Below, piece by piece: positions 8,466 through 16,732 of a DNA stretch of 47,604 bases. Both the position numbers and the translations under genes were made by a program. Positions within the stretch are counted from its first letter, which is position 1, and each line of letters opens with the position of its first letter. The notes beneath the pieces were generated by a model, which was given only the letters and a program-made list of their open reading frames with translations, was not told where the DNA came from and searched no databases. The stretch comes from ZC4RG30 sp964456255 (lineage in GTDB: Bacteria > Pseudomonadota > Gammaproteobacteria > Steroidobacterales > Steroidobacteraceae): contig CAYWDZ010000003.1 in NCBI GenBank assembly GCA_964456255.1, positions 1-47,604 of the forward strand, written 5' to 3'.

Positions 8466-8526
8466 ATTCGCCCGGGCGTGACCCGGTTCATGGGCCGGTG
8501 ACTCGTCGCGGCGTACAAGTTCCGCC

Positions 8527-8991
8527 ATGCAACGGCCTTTCCACCGTCATGGCCTCGCCCTCGCGCTGCTCTGCGCCGCGCTGCTCACCGGCTGCGCCAG
8601 CGCACCACGTCAGCGTGAAGCCACCCTGGGCGAGCGCATCGCCGCCAGCGCGCTGGCCCAGACCGGCCGCCCCTATCGCTACGGAGGCAGCACACCCGCA
8701 GGGTTTGACTGCAGCGGGCTCGTGCACTTCGTGTATCTCGCGGCCGGCATCAGCGTGCCGCGCACCACCACCGATCAATTTCACTCGGCGCACGCAATCA
8801 GGTTGAGCAGGCTCGCACCCGGCGACCTGCTGTTCTTCCGCGTGGATTCGCGCGATGTCTCGCATGTGGCGATCTACACCGGCGACGGTCGTTTCGTGCA
8901 CGCGCCGCAGTCCGGCAAGGCGGTCGAGACCCGCGCGCTGGATGACGACTGGTATCGCAGCCGCCTGGTCAGCGCCGGCAGGCTCTACTGA
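8527..8991 (+). CDS. NlpC/P60-family lipoprotein (cell-wall peptidase)
   Basis: 154 residues with a lipoprotein signal (LLTGCAS, lipidated Cys23) and a bare NlpC/P60 domain. The triad is intact: Cys62 in GFDCSGLV, His113 in VSHVAIYTG and His125 in RFVHAP. Size and layout match E. coli MepS/MepH-type endopeptidases, which cleave 4-3 cross-links or stem peptides at the outer membrane. It follows the esterase gene by 60 bp and is the third cell-wall hydrolase or transferase within 4 kb. Confidence 0.92.
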   Translation: MQRPFHRHGLALALLCAALLTGCASAPRQREATLGERIAASALAQTGRPYRYGGSTPAGFDCSGLVHFVYLAAGISVPRTTTDQFHSAHAIRLSRLAPGDLLFFRVDSRDVSHVAIYTGDGRFVHAPQSGKAVETRALDDDWYRSRLVSAGRLY

Positions 8992-9038
8992 TCGCAGGTT
9001 CTGCGGACCGCGCGCGTCGGCTATCCTCGGCGACGCCG

Positions 9039-9839
9039 ATGCTCGAGCTGTATCACCACGGGTCTTCCGCCTGCGCCGCCAAGGTGCGCCTGGCCATGGC
9101 CGAGAAGCAGCTGGCCTGGACCGGCCACTATGTCGATCTGCTTGCCGGCGAGCAGTTCAAGCCCGAATTCCTGAAGTTGAACCCGAAAGGCGTGGTGCCG
9201 GTGCTGGTCCACGACGGTCGCATCGTGCGCGAATCAACGGTGATCTGCGAATACCTCGAAGAGGTGTTTCCCGAACACCCCATTTACCCGGACACGCCTT
9301 ACGAGCGCGCGCAGGTGCGCATCTGGACCAAGGCCGTGGACGAGGAACTGCATCCGGCCTGCTCCACCATCACCTATGTGGTCTCGCACCGTTACACCAT
9401 CCTGCGCAACGGCGTCGGCAGCTTCGAGGATTTTCTGCAGCAGAGCAGCGACGAGGGCTACGCCGCGCGCGAGCGCAAGTGGCGCTGGATCCAGGAAGGT
9501 CTTGCCGCACCGGGAGCCGGTGACCAGGTGAGGATGTACGACGGCTACCTCCGGCGCATGGAGGCATCGCTGCAGGACCGGCCGTGGCTGATCGGAGAGC
9601 GCTTCACCATGGCAGACATCGCACTGGCTCCCTACGTGAATCGCCTGGCGGCGCTGTCCATGCACGCGATGTGGGAGAACGGCCGTTATCCACGGGTGGC
9701 AGACTGGTTCCGCCGGATCCGATCGCGGCCCACGTTCAAACCGGCACTGCTCGACTGGGTACCCGAATCCCTGCGCGTGGAAATGTTCGAGAACGGCGTC
9801 AGGGCATGGCCGGAGGTACGGCCGTGGCTGCTGGGCTGA
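9039..9839 (+). CDS. Glutathione S-transferase family protein
   Basis: 266 residues. The N-terminal thioredoxin-like domain begins MLELYHHGSSACAAKVRLAM, with the Ser/Cys region near residues 9-12, the cis-proline in KGVVPVLVHDG and the GSH-anchoring RESTVICEYLEE. The C-terminal helical domain includes ERFTMADIALAPYVNR, the GST N-capping box. It would be cytoplasmic and act in thiol conjugation, reduction or isomerisation. Start ATG 9039 is only 48 bp after the lipoprotein stop and has no strong ribosome site. A stem-loop follows the stop. No catabolic partner gene adjoins it. Confidence 0.9.
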   Translation: MLELYHHGSSACAAKVRLAMAEKQLAWTGHYVDLLAGEQFKPEFLKLNPKGVVPVLVHDGRIVRESTVICEYLEEVFPEHPIYPDTPYERAQVRIWTKAVDEELHPACSTITYVVSHRYTILRNGVGSFEDFLQQSSDEGYAARERKWRWIQEGLAAPGAGDQVRMYDGYLRRMEASLQDRPWLIGERFTMADIALAPYVNRLAALSMHAMWENGRYPRVADWFRRIRSRPTFKPALLDWVPESLRVEMFENGVRAWPEVRPWLLG

Positions 9840-9872
9840 GCAGTGAGGACGCCCGTTGACGCCCTGCCTGGG

Positions 9873-9903
9873 CGGCGGCGGAAGTACCCCACTTCCGCCG
9901 CCG
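9873..9903 (+). terminator. Bidirectional hairpin between convergent GST and tannase genes
   Basis: A 13-bp inverted repeat, CGGCGGCGGAAGT / ACTTCCGCCGCCG, encloses a 5-base loop (ACCCC). It lies 34 bp after the GST stop and just past the stop of the opposing esterase gene. There is no real T-tract, but the position between convergent genes supports a terminator role. Confidence 0.6.
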
Positions 9904-9909
9904 TTCAAC

Positions 9910-11841
9910 CTAGTCCTGGCAAGTCCAGGCAGCGGCCTGATCCGGAGCGCCGCTCTTGTACTGGGCGTGCTGGGGATAGCTGCACATCAGTCCGGAGGAA
10001 CCGCCCTGGCCGGTAACGGTCTGCGTCTTGCCGGGCGCCTGGCCCTGCTCGACCCACTTCTGCAACAAGCCCATGCGGTCCCATGAACTCGGCAACGCCG
10101 AACCGGCCACCGTCTTGCCGTCACCCGTCACGGTGTAGTAGTTGCCCGACAGGCCATGGCCGCGCTGCGGCAGCACGTACAGCCGCGCGAAACCGTCGAG
10201 CTGCTTGCCCATCTTCTTCGTGACCGCAGCGTAGTAGTCGAGCTGCGCGCCCGGCGAGGCGAGCGTGTCATTGGAACCGATGGCCACGATCATCTTTCCG
10301 CCGCGCTTCTGGAACGCGGACAGGTCCGGATTGGTCGAATCCACCCATTCGGATATCTGACGCGAGCGCTTCTCGATCGCCGGCGTCTTCTCGTAGGTGA
10401 GCGGGTTCGCGTCCAGATCGCCCAGCACGAAACCGGTAACGCCCTGCACGCCCAGCGCGTTGAACATGCGCGCATCGGCAGCGGCGCCTTCCTGTCCCTT
10501 CGCACGCCCATCTGTCAGCAACGAGTTGCCACCCATGCCGCCACCGGCCACTTCGGTGGAAGGCGGCCACATGCCGAAGGCCTTCACGCCATTGGCGTGG
10601 GTGCTCGGATAAGGTTGCGGCGAGAAGATGAACTCCAGCGTCTGGATCTGGCCGCTGGTCAGGCAGGCCTTCTCGCTCTTGTCGGCCGGATCCGGATCCT
10701 TGTTGCCGGGGCAACGCTTCGCGGCCCACGGATCCTTCGGCCCTTGCTTGTCCTTCACGTTGAAGATCGCGCGGCACTGCATGTAGTTGTTGATCAGCCC
10801 GTCGTTCAGGCCATCCAGGGCGTCGCACTGGCGCATGAACTCGGCGGCAATGGCGCGACCCTTGGCCGTCGGCACATGCCTGTCGAGCGCAATTTCCTCA
10901 CGGCGGATCTCGGCCGGCGCGGCCATCAGGCCGTTCAGCTGCACCACCGGGACAGTTGCGGCCACGCCGTCATAGTCGGCCGGATAGCGTTGCGCCACGG
11001 TCAGCCCCTCGCGTCCGCCCTGCGAATTGCCGACGAAGTAGCGATACTTCGGCGCCGCACCGTACAACCGCTTGATCAGGATCTGCGCCACGTCGTTGGT
11101 CTTCTTCAGCTGTGCGTAGCCGAAGTTCCTGATGGCCTCGTCGTTGAGTGCCCACTTGCCATCATTGCCATGGCCCGAATCGCTGCCGTAAACGGCAAAG
11201 CCACGCGCGAGATCGCTGGGTGGTGCGCCGCCACCCGGAGCACCACCAGGGCCTCCCGCACCGAGGCCACCGGGTGCACCACCGGCCCGCGCACCAGGGG
11301 CACCCGGACCTCCGGGACCCGCACCTGCGCGCGCACCTGGAGCACCGGGGGCACCCGGACCTCCGGGACCAGCACCAGCACGTGCACCTGGAGCGCCAGG
11401 ACCACCAGGGCCCGCACCAGGAGCGCCGCCCGGGAAGCCGCCGGCCCCGCCGCGCGCCGGGGCCGGTCCGAAGCGCGGCGCGGAACCATTCATGCCGCCG
11501 CCACCCTGCTGGATGGAACGCTGGTTCCAGTTCGCCGGCAGACCCACGGCAAACTTGATCGGAAACGCCGTGTCCGACTTGTCCACGGGCATCAGCTGCC
11601 CTTCGACCACGCACATCGCGGGCGAGCGATCTGCCTCGGCATACCACTCGACCTTGTCGATCTGCACGGCCGATACGGGCTCGCCGATCAGCTTCGGATC
11701 GATCGGGGCACCGAGAATCGCAGCAGTGCACTTGTCCGCGCCCACCTTGATGGTCTCCAGCGCCTGCTGGGCCGAGGCCATCGCGGTAAATCCACTCAGA
11801 CACACCGCAGCAGCCAGTGCCATTTGTTGCCGGTATCGCAT
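9910..11841 (-). CDS. Tannase/feruloyl-esterase family hydrolase with collagen-like insert
   Basis: 643 residues with a signal peptide (cut near MASAQ). The alpha/beta-hydrolase core has GNSQGGREG (nucleophile Ser273), Asp524 in GSNDTLAS and His562 in RGHGLSG; the C-terminus has the usual LMCSYPQ...WTCQD. Between residues about 127 and 208 it has a Gly/Pro/Ala-rich tract (repeats of GPGGPGAPGARAGA) inserted between the GGGGMNGS and LARGFAVYGSDSGH core segments. The CS-D-HC disulfide motif of this family is absent: the residues are Asn-Ser and His-Gly. It is exported, and likely hydrolyses aromatic or other esters. It follows DUF3237 by 12 bp with a good ribosome site. Confidence 0.9.
   Translation of the reverse strand: MRYRQQMALAAAVCLSGFTAMASAQQALETIKVGADKCTAAILGAPIDPKLIGEPVSAVQIDKVEWYAEADRSPAMCVVEGQLMPVDKSDTAFPIKFAVGLPANWNQRSIQQGGGGMNGSAPRFGPAPARGGAGGFPGGAPGAGPGGPGAPGARAGAGPGGPGAPGAPGARAGAGPGGPGAPGARAGGAPGGLGAGGPGGAPGGGAPPSDLARGFAVYGSDSGHGNDGKWALNDEAIRNFGYAQLKKTNDVAQILIKRLYGAAPKYRYFVGNSQGGREGLTVAQRYPADYDGVAATVPVVQLNGLMAAPAEIRREEIALDRHVPTAKGRAIAAEFMRQCDALDGLNDGLINNYMQCRAIFNVKDKQGPKDPWAAKRCPGNKDPDPADKSEKACLTSGQIQTLEFIFSPQPYPSTHANGVKAFGMWPPSTEVAGGGMGGNSLLTDGRAKGQEGAAADARMFNALGVQGVTGFVLGDLDANPLTYEKTPAIEKRSRQISEWVDSTNPDLSAFQKRGGKMIVAIGSNDTLASPGAQLDYYAAVTKKMGKQLDGFARLYVLPQRGHGLSGNYYTVTGDGKTVAGSALPSSWDRMGLLQKWVEQGQAPGKTQTVTGQGGSSGLMCSYPQHAQYKSGAPDQAAAWTCQD
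11218..11463 (-). repeat. Collagen-like Gly/Pro/Ala coding repeat inside esterase
   Basis: An imperfect tandem repeat encodes GPGGPGAPGARAGA-type units at least three times (residues about 143-185), flanked by more degenerate Gly-rich sequence. The paralogous esterase at 13097 lacks it at the same point, so it is an insertion in a surface loop. Confidence 0.85.
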
Positions 11842-11853
11842 TTCCTTGCCCCT

Positions 11854-12450
11854 CTACTTGATCTGATAGAACTTGATACGAATCCCTGTCAGCGGTGCGG
11901 TCCCGCCCGCGGGCACAGGTGCTGCCGGCGGATCCACTTCAATCGACGCGACGAACGTGCCCCGCGTCATCCACTCGTAGGCGCTGCCCTTGGGCGCCTC
12001 GAAACTGGGACGGGCCCAGCTGCGTTCTCCACCAGCACCAGCGTTGGCGCAGTTGAAGGCCTGATTCAGCACATGAATGATGGTGCCGTCCGCGGCCCGC
12101 AGAAAATAGTCTGCCGAAAGGGACGTGCAACCGCCCGGATAGCGCAGCTGGTAGTCCCAGCCTCCCGGAATGACCTCACCCTTGAGCTTCGGGCCGTCGA
12201 TGGTGCCACCAGTGATCGGGATGTACTGGCGCTGGCCCAGAGCCGTTTCGCCCTGCACCACCGCCGGTGCCAGCGTCACATGTTCCTCGAACACGAACTC
12301 GGCCCGCGGCATGGCCTCGGGCGGGGGCTGCGCGCCCAACCTGGCCGGCGCCGCGGGCCGCTGCTGCGCAACGGCGGCGTCCACACACAGGAATCCCGCG
12401 AGCAGGACCGCCACTGCCACGCGCGGCGCCGACAATGGACGACCCAGCAC
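11854..12450 (-). CDS. Exported DUF3237-family protein
   Basis: 198 residues from a GTG start at 12450, with GGGGGT about 6 bases before it. A signal peptide (residues 1-28, AVLLAGFLCVDAAVAQ) and a Pro/Ala linker precede a DUF3237 domain, with the family pattern GGTIDGPKLKGEVIPGG, WDYQLRYPGG, SADYFLRAADGTIIHV and a late AYEWMTRGTFVAS. The biochemical role of the family is not established; it is often found beside esterases and aromatic-compound genes. It lies between the MarR gene and the esterase on one strand, probably one transcription unit with the esterase. Confidence 0.88.
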   Translation of the reverse strand: MLGRPLSAPRVAVAVLLAGFLCVDAAVAQQRPAAPARLGAQPPPEAMPRAEFVFEEHVTLAPAVVQGETALGQRQYIPITGGTIDGPKLKGEVIPGGWDYQLRYPGGCTSLSADYFLRAADGTIIHVLNQAFNCANAGAGGERSWARPSFEAPKGSAYEWMTRGTFVASIEVDPPAAPVPAGGTAPLTGIRIKFYQIK

Positions 12451-12506
12451 GGAATACCCCCAGGCAATCTGATTTGCCGCGCAGTATCACCGCCCCGCGA
12501 CGGATT

Positions 12507-12522
12507 TGTAAATCGCATTACA
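12507..12522. promoter_or_regulatory. Candidate operator palindrome TGTAA-N6-TTACA
   Basis: A perfect 5-bp-arm palindrome lies in the 73 bp between the MarR stop and the DUF3237 start, overlapping a second palindrome GATTTGTAAATC (12503-12514). Size and symmetry fit a MarR dimer site controlling the DUF3237-esterase pair. The link is inferred from position. Confidence 0.35.
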
Positions 12523-12523
12523 G

Positions 12524-13030
12524 TCAGTCGCGCCGGCCGTTGGAGCCGTCGATCAGCTTGCGAAGCACGCGATACAGCTGTGCGCGCTCCGATCGCGAAA
12601 GCCGGCCGAACAGATATTGCTCGTGCAGCGGGATCAGCCGGACGATCCGCCGCAGATTGGCGAGCCCCTTTGGTGTGACGTACAGGCGGTACTTGCGACG
12701 ATCTGCGGCACTGCGCTCACGGCGCACCAGGCCGCTGCGAATGCAGCGCTTCACCTGCACGCCGGCGGTCATGCGCTCGATACCCATCAGGTCCGCAAGC
12801 TCGGTCTGGCTGAGGCCCGGGTGTGTCTTGAGCAGTGCGGGAATCCCGATCAGCGCCGGCTTGATGGTCGCGAAGCGCCCACCACGGGCCATGGAGCGCG
12901 CGAGCCAGCCAAATGCCATGTAGAGATGCAAGCCGATCACCGGAGCGCCATCCTCACTGATCGCACGCTCGATGAGGCGCACACCGGCTGAGACATGGCG
13001 GAGCGGAGCTGGTCTGGTCGTGTGAGTCAT
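12524..13030 (-). CDS. MarR-family transcriptional regulator
   Basis: 168 residues. An N-terminal helix (residues about 15-55) is followed by the MarR winged helix: SQTELADLMGIERMTAGVQVK is the HTH, and GLVRRERSAADRRKYRLYVTPKG is the wing with the conserved DRR. A C-terminal dimerisation helix ends ERAQLYRVLRKLIDG. It would be a cytoplasmic dimer that represses neighbouring genes until a small phenolic-type ligand binds. It is divergent from the second esterase (66 bp apart) and upstream of DUF3237 plus the first esterase, so it likely controls both arms. Confidence 0.92.
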   Translation of the reverse strand: MTHTTRPAPLRHVSAGVRLIERAISEDGAPVIGLHLYMAFGWLARSMARGGRFATIKPALIGIPALLKTHPGLSQTELADLMGIERMTAGVQVKRCIRSGLVRRERSAADRRKYRLYVTPKGLANLRRIVRLIPLHEQYLFGRLSRSERAQLYRVLRKLIDGSNGRRD

Positions 13031-13037
13031 CGTGGCA

Positions 13038-13067
13038 TTGTCCGTGTTTCACGCGTGCCGATACAAT
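13038..13067 (+). promoter_or_regulatory. Candidate sigma70-type promoter for the esterase at 13097
   Basis: TTGTCC (13038-13043) and TACAAT (13062-13067) are 18 bp apart, with the -10 about 30 bp before the ATG, in the MarR-esterase divergent gap. The match is fair, not strong. Confidence 0.4.
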
Positions 13068-13096
13068 CGACGGCACAACATCGGGGGAAACCTGAA

Positions 13097-14746
13097 ATGA
13101 ACTCCAGCATCGACAAGTCTTCCCGCGTGCGCGCACACGTCATCGGCTGGAGCGTTCTGGCGCTGCTGCTGTCACCGCTGCTGCTGCTCCGGGCGCAGGC
13201 GGCGCCCGATACCGAGGGCTGCTCGGCACTGCTGAAACGCTCCACCGCACAACTCAAGGTGCAGACCGCGGAGTGGGTGGCGGCATCCGAGGCCGGCGCC
13301 AGACGAGGCGGTGGGCCAGGCGGCCCGGGTGGAGCAATGCCCGAGCATTGCCTCGTGCGATTGATGATCGACGAGCGGCCTTCGGGCATGCCCGACTTGA
13401 CCTACGGCACCGGCGTCGAGGTGCGGCTGCCGAAGAACTGGAATGGCCGCATGTTGTTCCAGGGTGGCGGCGGTCTGGATGGTTCGCTGGGCGCCGCCAC
13501 CGGTCGCGTGTCCGGATTCCCCTCCGCACTCGAGCGCGGCTATGCAGTGGTTTCCACGGATGGTGGCCACCGCGCTCGCAGCAACGTCGATGCGCGTTTC
13601 GGCGCGGACCAACAGGCCAAGCTGGACTTCGCCTACGGATCCGTGGCCACTGCGACCCGCGAAGCCAAATCGGTTCTGGCCAGCTTCTATGGCCGCAAGC
13701 CCGATCATTCCTATTTCATGGGCTGCTCGACGGGTGGGCGCGAAGCCATGATGGCCGCGCAGCGCCTGCCGCTGGAATTCGACGGGGTGGTTTCCGGCAA
13801 TGCCTCGTGGAATCTCGCGCGCGTGGCGCTGAACCAGGTCTTCAGCCTGCAGACCGTCACACGCATGGCGCCGCGCGATGCCGCCGGCAAGCCCGATCTG
13901 TCGCAGGCATTCACCGACGTGCAGCTCAAGGCCGCATCCGACGCCATCCTGAAGAAGTGCGATGCACTCGACGGTCTGGCCGACGGCATGATCAACGACT
14001 TCAAGGCCTGCAGGTTCTCTCCGCAGGAGATGGTCTGCGGCAAGGCGGGGGCACCCGCCACTCCTGCCTGCCTGACGGCGAAGCAGGCTGATGGACTGCA
14101 GGAGATCTTTGGCGGTGCGCACAACTCGCGCGGCGAATCGCTGTACGGCAACTACGCCTGGGATACCGGGATTGCATTGCCGGCCTGGCGCTCGATGCAC
14201 CTGGGCAATCCTGGCGGGCAACCCGCCAACGCCACACTGGGTGGCGATGTGCTGCGCAACTTCGTGTTCACGCCGCCAGACCCGAACTACGACGTGCTGA
14301 AGTTTGACTTCGACCGGGACATGGGACGCATCGCCGAGACCGAGGCCATCAACGATGCCAACGGCACGCTGCACAGCACCTTTGCCGGACGCGGCGGCAA
14401 GATGATCGTGTACCACGGCCTTTCGGATCAGGCGATGTCCACCGGCTCGCTGGTCAAATGGTACGAGAAGCTGACACCGGTCAATGCGGCCGGTGGTCCA
14501 CAGGACTGGGCGCGCCTGTTCCTGGTCCCCGGCATGGCGCACTGTGGGGGCGGCCAGTCCACGGACCAGTTCGACATGCTGGCAGCCATACAGGAGTGGG
14601 TCGAAGCCGGCCGCGCGCCCGATCGCGTGATCGCCACCGGCAGGGCCTTCCCTGAAACCTCGCGACCGCTGTGTCCATATCCGCAGGTGGCGCGCTACCA
14701 GGGCGGCAACACGCAGGACGCCAGCAGCTTCTCGTGCCGCGAGTAG
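13097..14746 (+). CDS. Tannase/feruloyl-esterase family hydrolase, canonical
   Basis: 549 residues from ATG 13097, with GGGGGA about 8 bases before it; the upstream in-frame ATG lies inside the divergent MarR gene. After a signal peptide (residues 17-36) it shows the full CS-D-HC motif: Cys210-Ser211 in MGCSTGGREA, Asp444 in GLSDQAMS and His482-Cys483 in PGMAHCGGG, where the two cysteines form the disulfide joining the catalytic residues. The family hydrolyses galloyl, feruloyl and related aromatic esters. Only a short GGGPGGPGG tract (residues 71-79) echoes the long insert of its neighbour. Its stop abuts the stop of the REC-GGDEF-EAL gene. Confidence 0.93.
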   Translation: MNSSIDKSSRVRAHVIGWSVLALLLSPLLLLRAQAAPDTEGCSALLKRSTAQLKVQTAEWVAASEAGARRGGGPGGPGGAMPEHCLVRLMIDERPSGMPDLTYGTGVEVRLPKNWNGRMLFQGGGGLDGSLGAATGRVSGFPSALERGYAVVSTDGGHRARSNVDARFGADQQAKLDFAYGSVATATREAKSVLASFYGRKPDHSYFMGCSTGGREAMMAAQRLPLEFDGVVSGNASWNLARVALNQVFSLQTVTRMAPRDAAGKPDLSQAFTDVQLKAASDAILKKCDALDGLADGMINDFKACRFSPQEMVCGKAGAPATPACLTAKQADGLQEIFGGAHNSRGESLYGNYAWDTGIALPAWRSMHLGNPGGQPANATLGGDVLRNFVFTPPDPNYDVLKFDFDRDMGRIAETEAINDANGTLHSTFAGRGGKMIVYHGLSDQAMSTGSLVKWYEKLTPVNAAGGPQDWARLFLVPGMAHCGGGQSTDQFDMLAAIQEWVEAGRAPDRVIATGRAFPETSRPLCPYPQVARYQGGNTQDASSFSCRE

Positions 14747-16732
14747 CTACTCCCCGGGGATCACGATCGTGCGCAGCGCGGTGAGCTTGCTGCAGGTCAG
14801 GTCCAGGCCTTGCGGACCATCCTCGGGCTGGCTCGCAATCTGCTTGCGCAACAGCAGTTCGAATTCGTCCGCCGGAACCGCCTTGCTGAAGTAGTAGCCC
14901 TGGTACTGGTCGCAGCCCATCGCCTTGAGCGCCTCGAGCTGTTCGGCGGTTTCCACGCCCTCGGCCACAACCTTGAGCCTCAGGCCGTGCGCCAGCGACA
15001 CGATGGCCTGCACGATCGAGGCATCATCCGAATGCGTGCCCATGCCGGCAATGAAGGTCTTGTCGATCTTGAGCTTGTCGATGGGAAAGCGGCGCAGGTA
15101 ACTCATGCTCGAGTAACCCGTTCCGAAATCATCCACCGAAACCAGCACGCCCATGCGGCTGAGTTCCTCGAGAATCGAGATGGACTCCTCGGCATTGGTC
15201 ATCACGCAGCTTTCCGTGAGTTCGATTTCCAGGCTGTTCGCCTCGAGATTCGTGTCGCGCAGCGCGCCCAGGATGCTCTCGACCAGCCCGGCCTGGTGGA
15301 ACTGCACCGCCGAAATATTCACGGCCACGCGAATCTGCGGCAGGCCCTTCTCGCGCCACTCCCGCGCCTGGCGGCAGGCCTGCTGCAGCACCCAGTTGCC
15401 GATGGGCCCGATCTGGCCGGTTTCCTCGACGATCGGGATGAAGTCGGCCGGTGGCACCAGGCCACGCTGCGGGTGCCGCCAGCGCAGCAATGCCTCGGCG
15501 CTGCGGATGGTTCCGGTCTGCACGTCGACCTTGGGCTGGAAATGCAGCTCGAACTGACTGGCGGTCAGCGCCATGTGCAGCTCGCTCTCCAGCCGCAGTC
15601 GATGCGTGGCCGTGTCGCCCATGGTGGAGGCAAAGCGCCGCAATCCGCTGCCGTTCTGCTTGGCGTGGTACATGGCCGCGTCGGCATTGGCGAGCAGCAG
15701 CTCCACCCGTTCACCATCGCGCGGATAGACCGCAATGCCGAAGCTCGCGGAGGTATGGATGTCGAGCCCGTCGATGCGCATGGGCGCAGCCAGAGCCTCC
15801 TGCGCGCGCTGCGCAACCGCCTCGGCATCTTCCTCACCCGCCGGCGGCCGCAGCACGAACACGAATTCATCGCCGCCCTGCCGCGCCAGCGTATCGCCCT
15901 CACGCACGCACGACGCCAGGCGCCGCGAGATCTCCTGCAGGAACCGGTCACCGGCGTGATGACCCATCGAGTCGTTCACCAGCTTGAACCGGTCCAGGTC
16001 ACAGACCAGCACCGCGAAGCGCTGGCCCTCACGCTGTGCCTGCGCCAGTGCCTGACCAAGGCGGTCTTCGAGCAACGCACGATTCGGCAGGCCGGTCAGC
16101 ACGTCGTGCGTGGCCATGTGACGCAGCTGCTGGTTGGCCGCCTCCAGGCCACGGGTTCGCGTGGCCACCATCTTCTCCAGCGACTTGACCTGGCTGCGCA
16201 CCATGCGCTCGTTGTGCCACTTCTGGCACAGCGCGCTGGCGCACTGCTGCACTTCGATGGGCTCGAAGGGCTTGCGCAGTACCAGCAACTGGTCCGAGTA
16301 ATGCAGCCGCGCCACCACCTCGTTCCATTCGTAATCGGTGTGCGCGGAGCAGATCACCACCTGCAGGGAAGGATCCACTTTCCACAGATGCTCGATCGTT
16401 TCCACCCCGTCCCAGCCCGGGGGCATGCGCATGTCGACGAAGGCGAGCGCATAGGGGTGGCCATTGTCGACGGCCGCCTGCGCCATCTTCACGCCTTCCT
16501 GACCCTGCAGGGCCACGTCGACCTCGAACTGCGGGGTGGAGATCTGCGTCTGACCGCCCAGGATTTCCGCCTCGAGCAGATCCAGCACCGAGTCCTCTGC
16601 CGCCGGCAACCCGTTCAGGACCTTGCGGAAGTCCTCGTGGATGGCAGCGTTGTCATCGATCACCAGGACGCGGCGATTCAGCGCTAGCAGCCCCCGATGC
16701 GAGGAATACTCGGTTGCTGCCGGTTCGCTCAT
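14747..16732 (-). CDS. Response regulator with REC, GGDEF and EAL domains (c-di-GMP turnover)
   Basis: 661 residues from ATG 16732, which overlaps the upstream kinase stop by 4 bp. Domains: REC (about 20-165; acidic pair Asp26-Asp27, phosphoacceptor Asp100 in AFVDMRMP, Lys154 in LRKPFEP), a coiled linker (about 175-205), GGDEF (about 206-370, intact GGDEF at 286-290) and EAL (about 380-635, intact EALLRW at 413 and DDFGTGYSS at 534). With both motifs intact it could make and degrade cyclic di-GMP; tandem proteins often have one dominant activity. Phosphorylation by the coupled kinase should set the balance. A short C-terminal tail follows the EAL domain. Confidence 0.95.
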   Translation of the reverse strand: MSEPAATEYSSHRGLLALNRRVLVIDDNAAIHEDFRKVLNGLPAAEDSVLDLLEAEILGGQTQISTPQFEVDVALQGQEGVKMAQAAVDNGHPYALAFVDMRMPPGWDGVETIEHLWKVDPSLQVVICSAHTDYEWNEVVARLHYSDQLLVLRKPFEPIEVQQCASALCQKWHNERMVRSQVKSLEKMVATRTRGLEAANQQLRHMATHDVLTGLPNRALLEDRLGQALAQAQREGQRFAVLVCDLDRFKLVNDSMGHHAGDRFLQEISRRLASCVREGDTLARQGGDEFVFVLRPPAGEEDAEAVAQRAQEALAAPMRIDGLDIHTSASFGIAVYPRDGERVELLLANADAAMYHAKQNGSGLRRFASTMGDTATHRLRLESELHMALTASQFELHFQPKVDVQTGTIRSAEALLRWRHPQRGLVPPADFIPIVEETGQIGPIGNWVLQQACRQAREWREKGLPQIRVAVNISAVQFHQAGLVESILGALRDTNLEANSLEIELTESCVMTNAEESISILEELSRMGVLVSVDDFGTGYSSMSYLRRFPIDKLKIDKTFIAGMGTHSDDASIVQAIVSLAHGLRLKVVAEGVETAEQLEALKAMGCDQYQGYYFSKAVPADEFELLLRKQIASQPEDGPQGLDLTCSKLTALRTIVIPGE

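Noticed and set aside
11218..11463. Possible CRISPR or non-coding tandem repeat
   Set aside because: The repeats stay in frame and encode Gly/Pro/Ala units inside an intact esterase, with no spacers.
10156..12678. 840-codon plus-strand open frame
   Set aside because: It is antisense to the esterase, DUF3237 and part of MarR, which have signal peptides, catalytic motifs and ribosome sites. Long antisense frames are common at this GC content.
9910..14746. Treating the two esterases as a simple tandem duplication
   Set aside because: They are divergent in position and differ widely in core residues and length, so duplication is old or they were acquired separately.
14810..16687. 625-codon plus-strand open frame
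   Set aside because: Antisense shadow of the REC-GGDEF-EAL gene; it is rich in His/Arg/Gln and has no domain.
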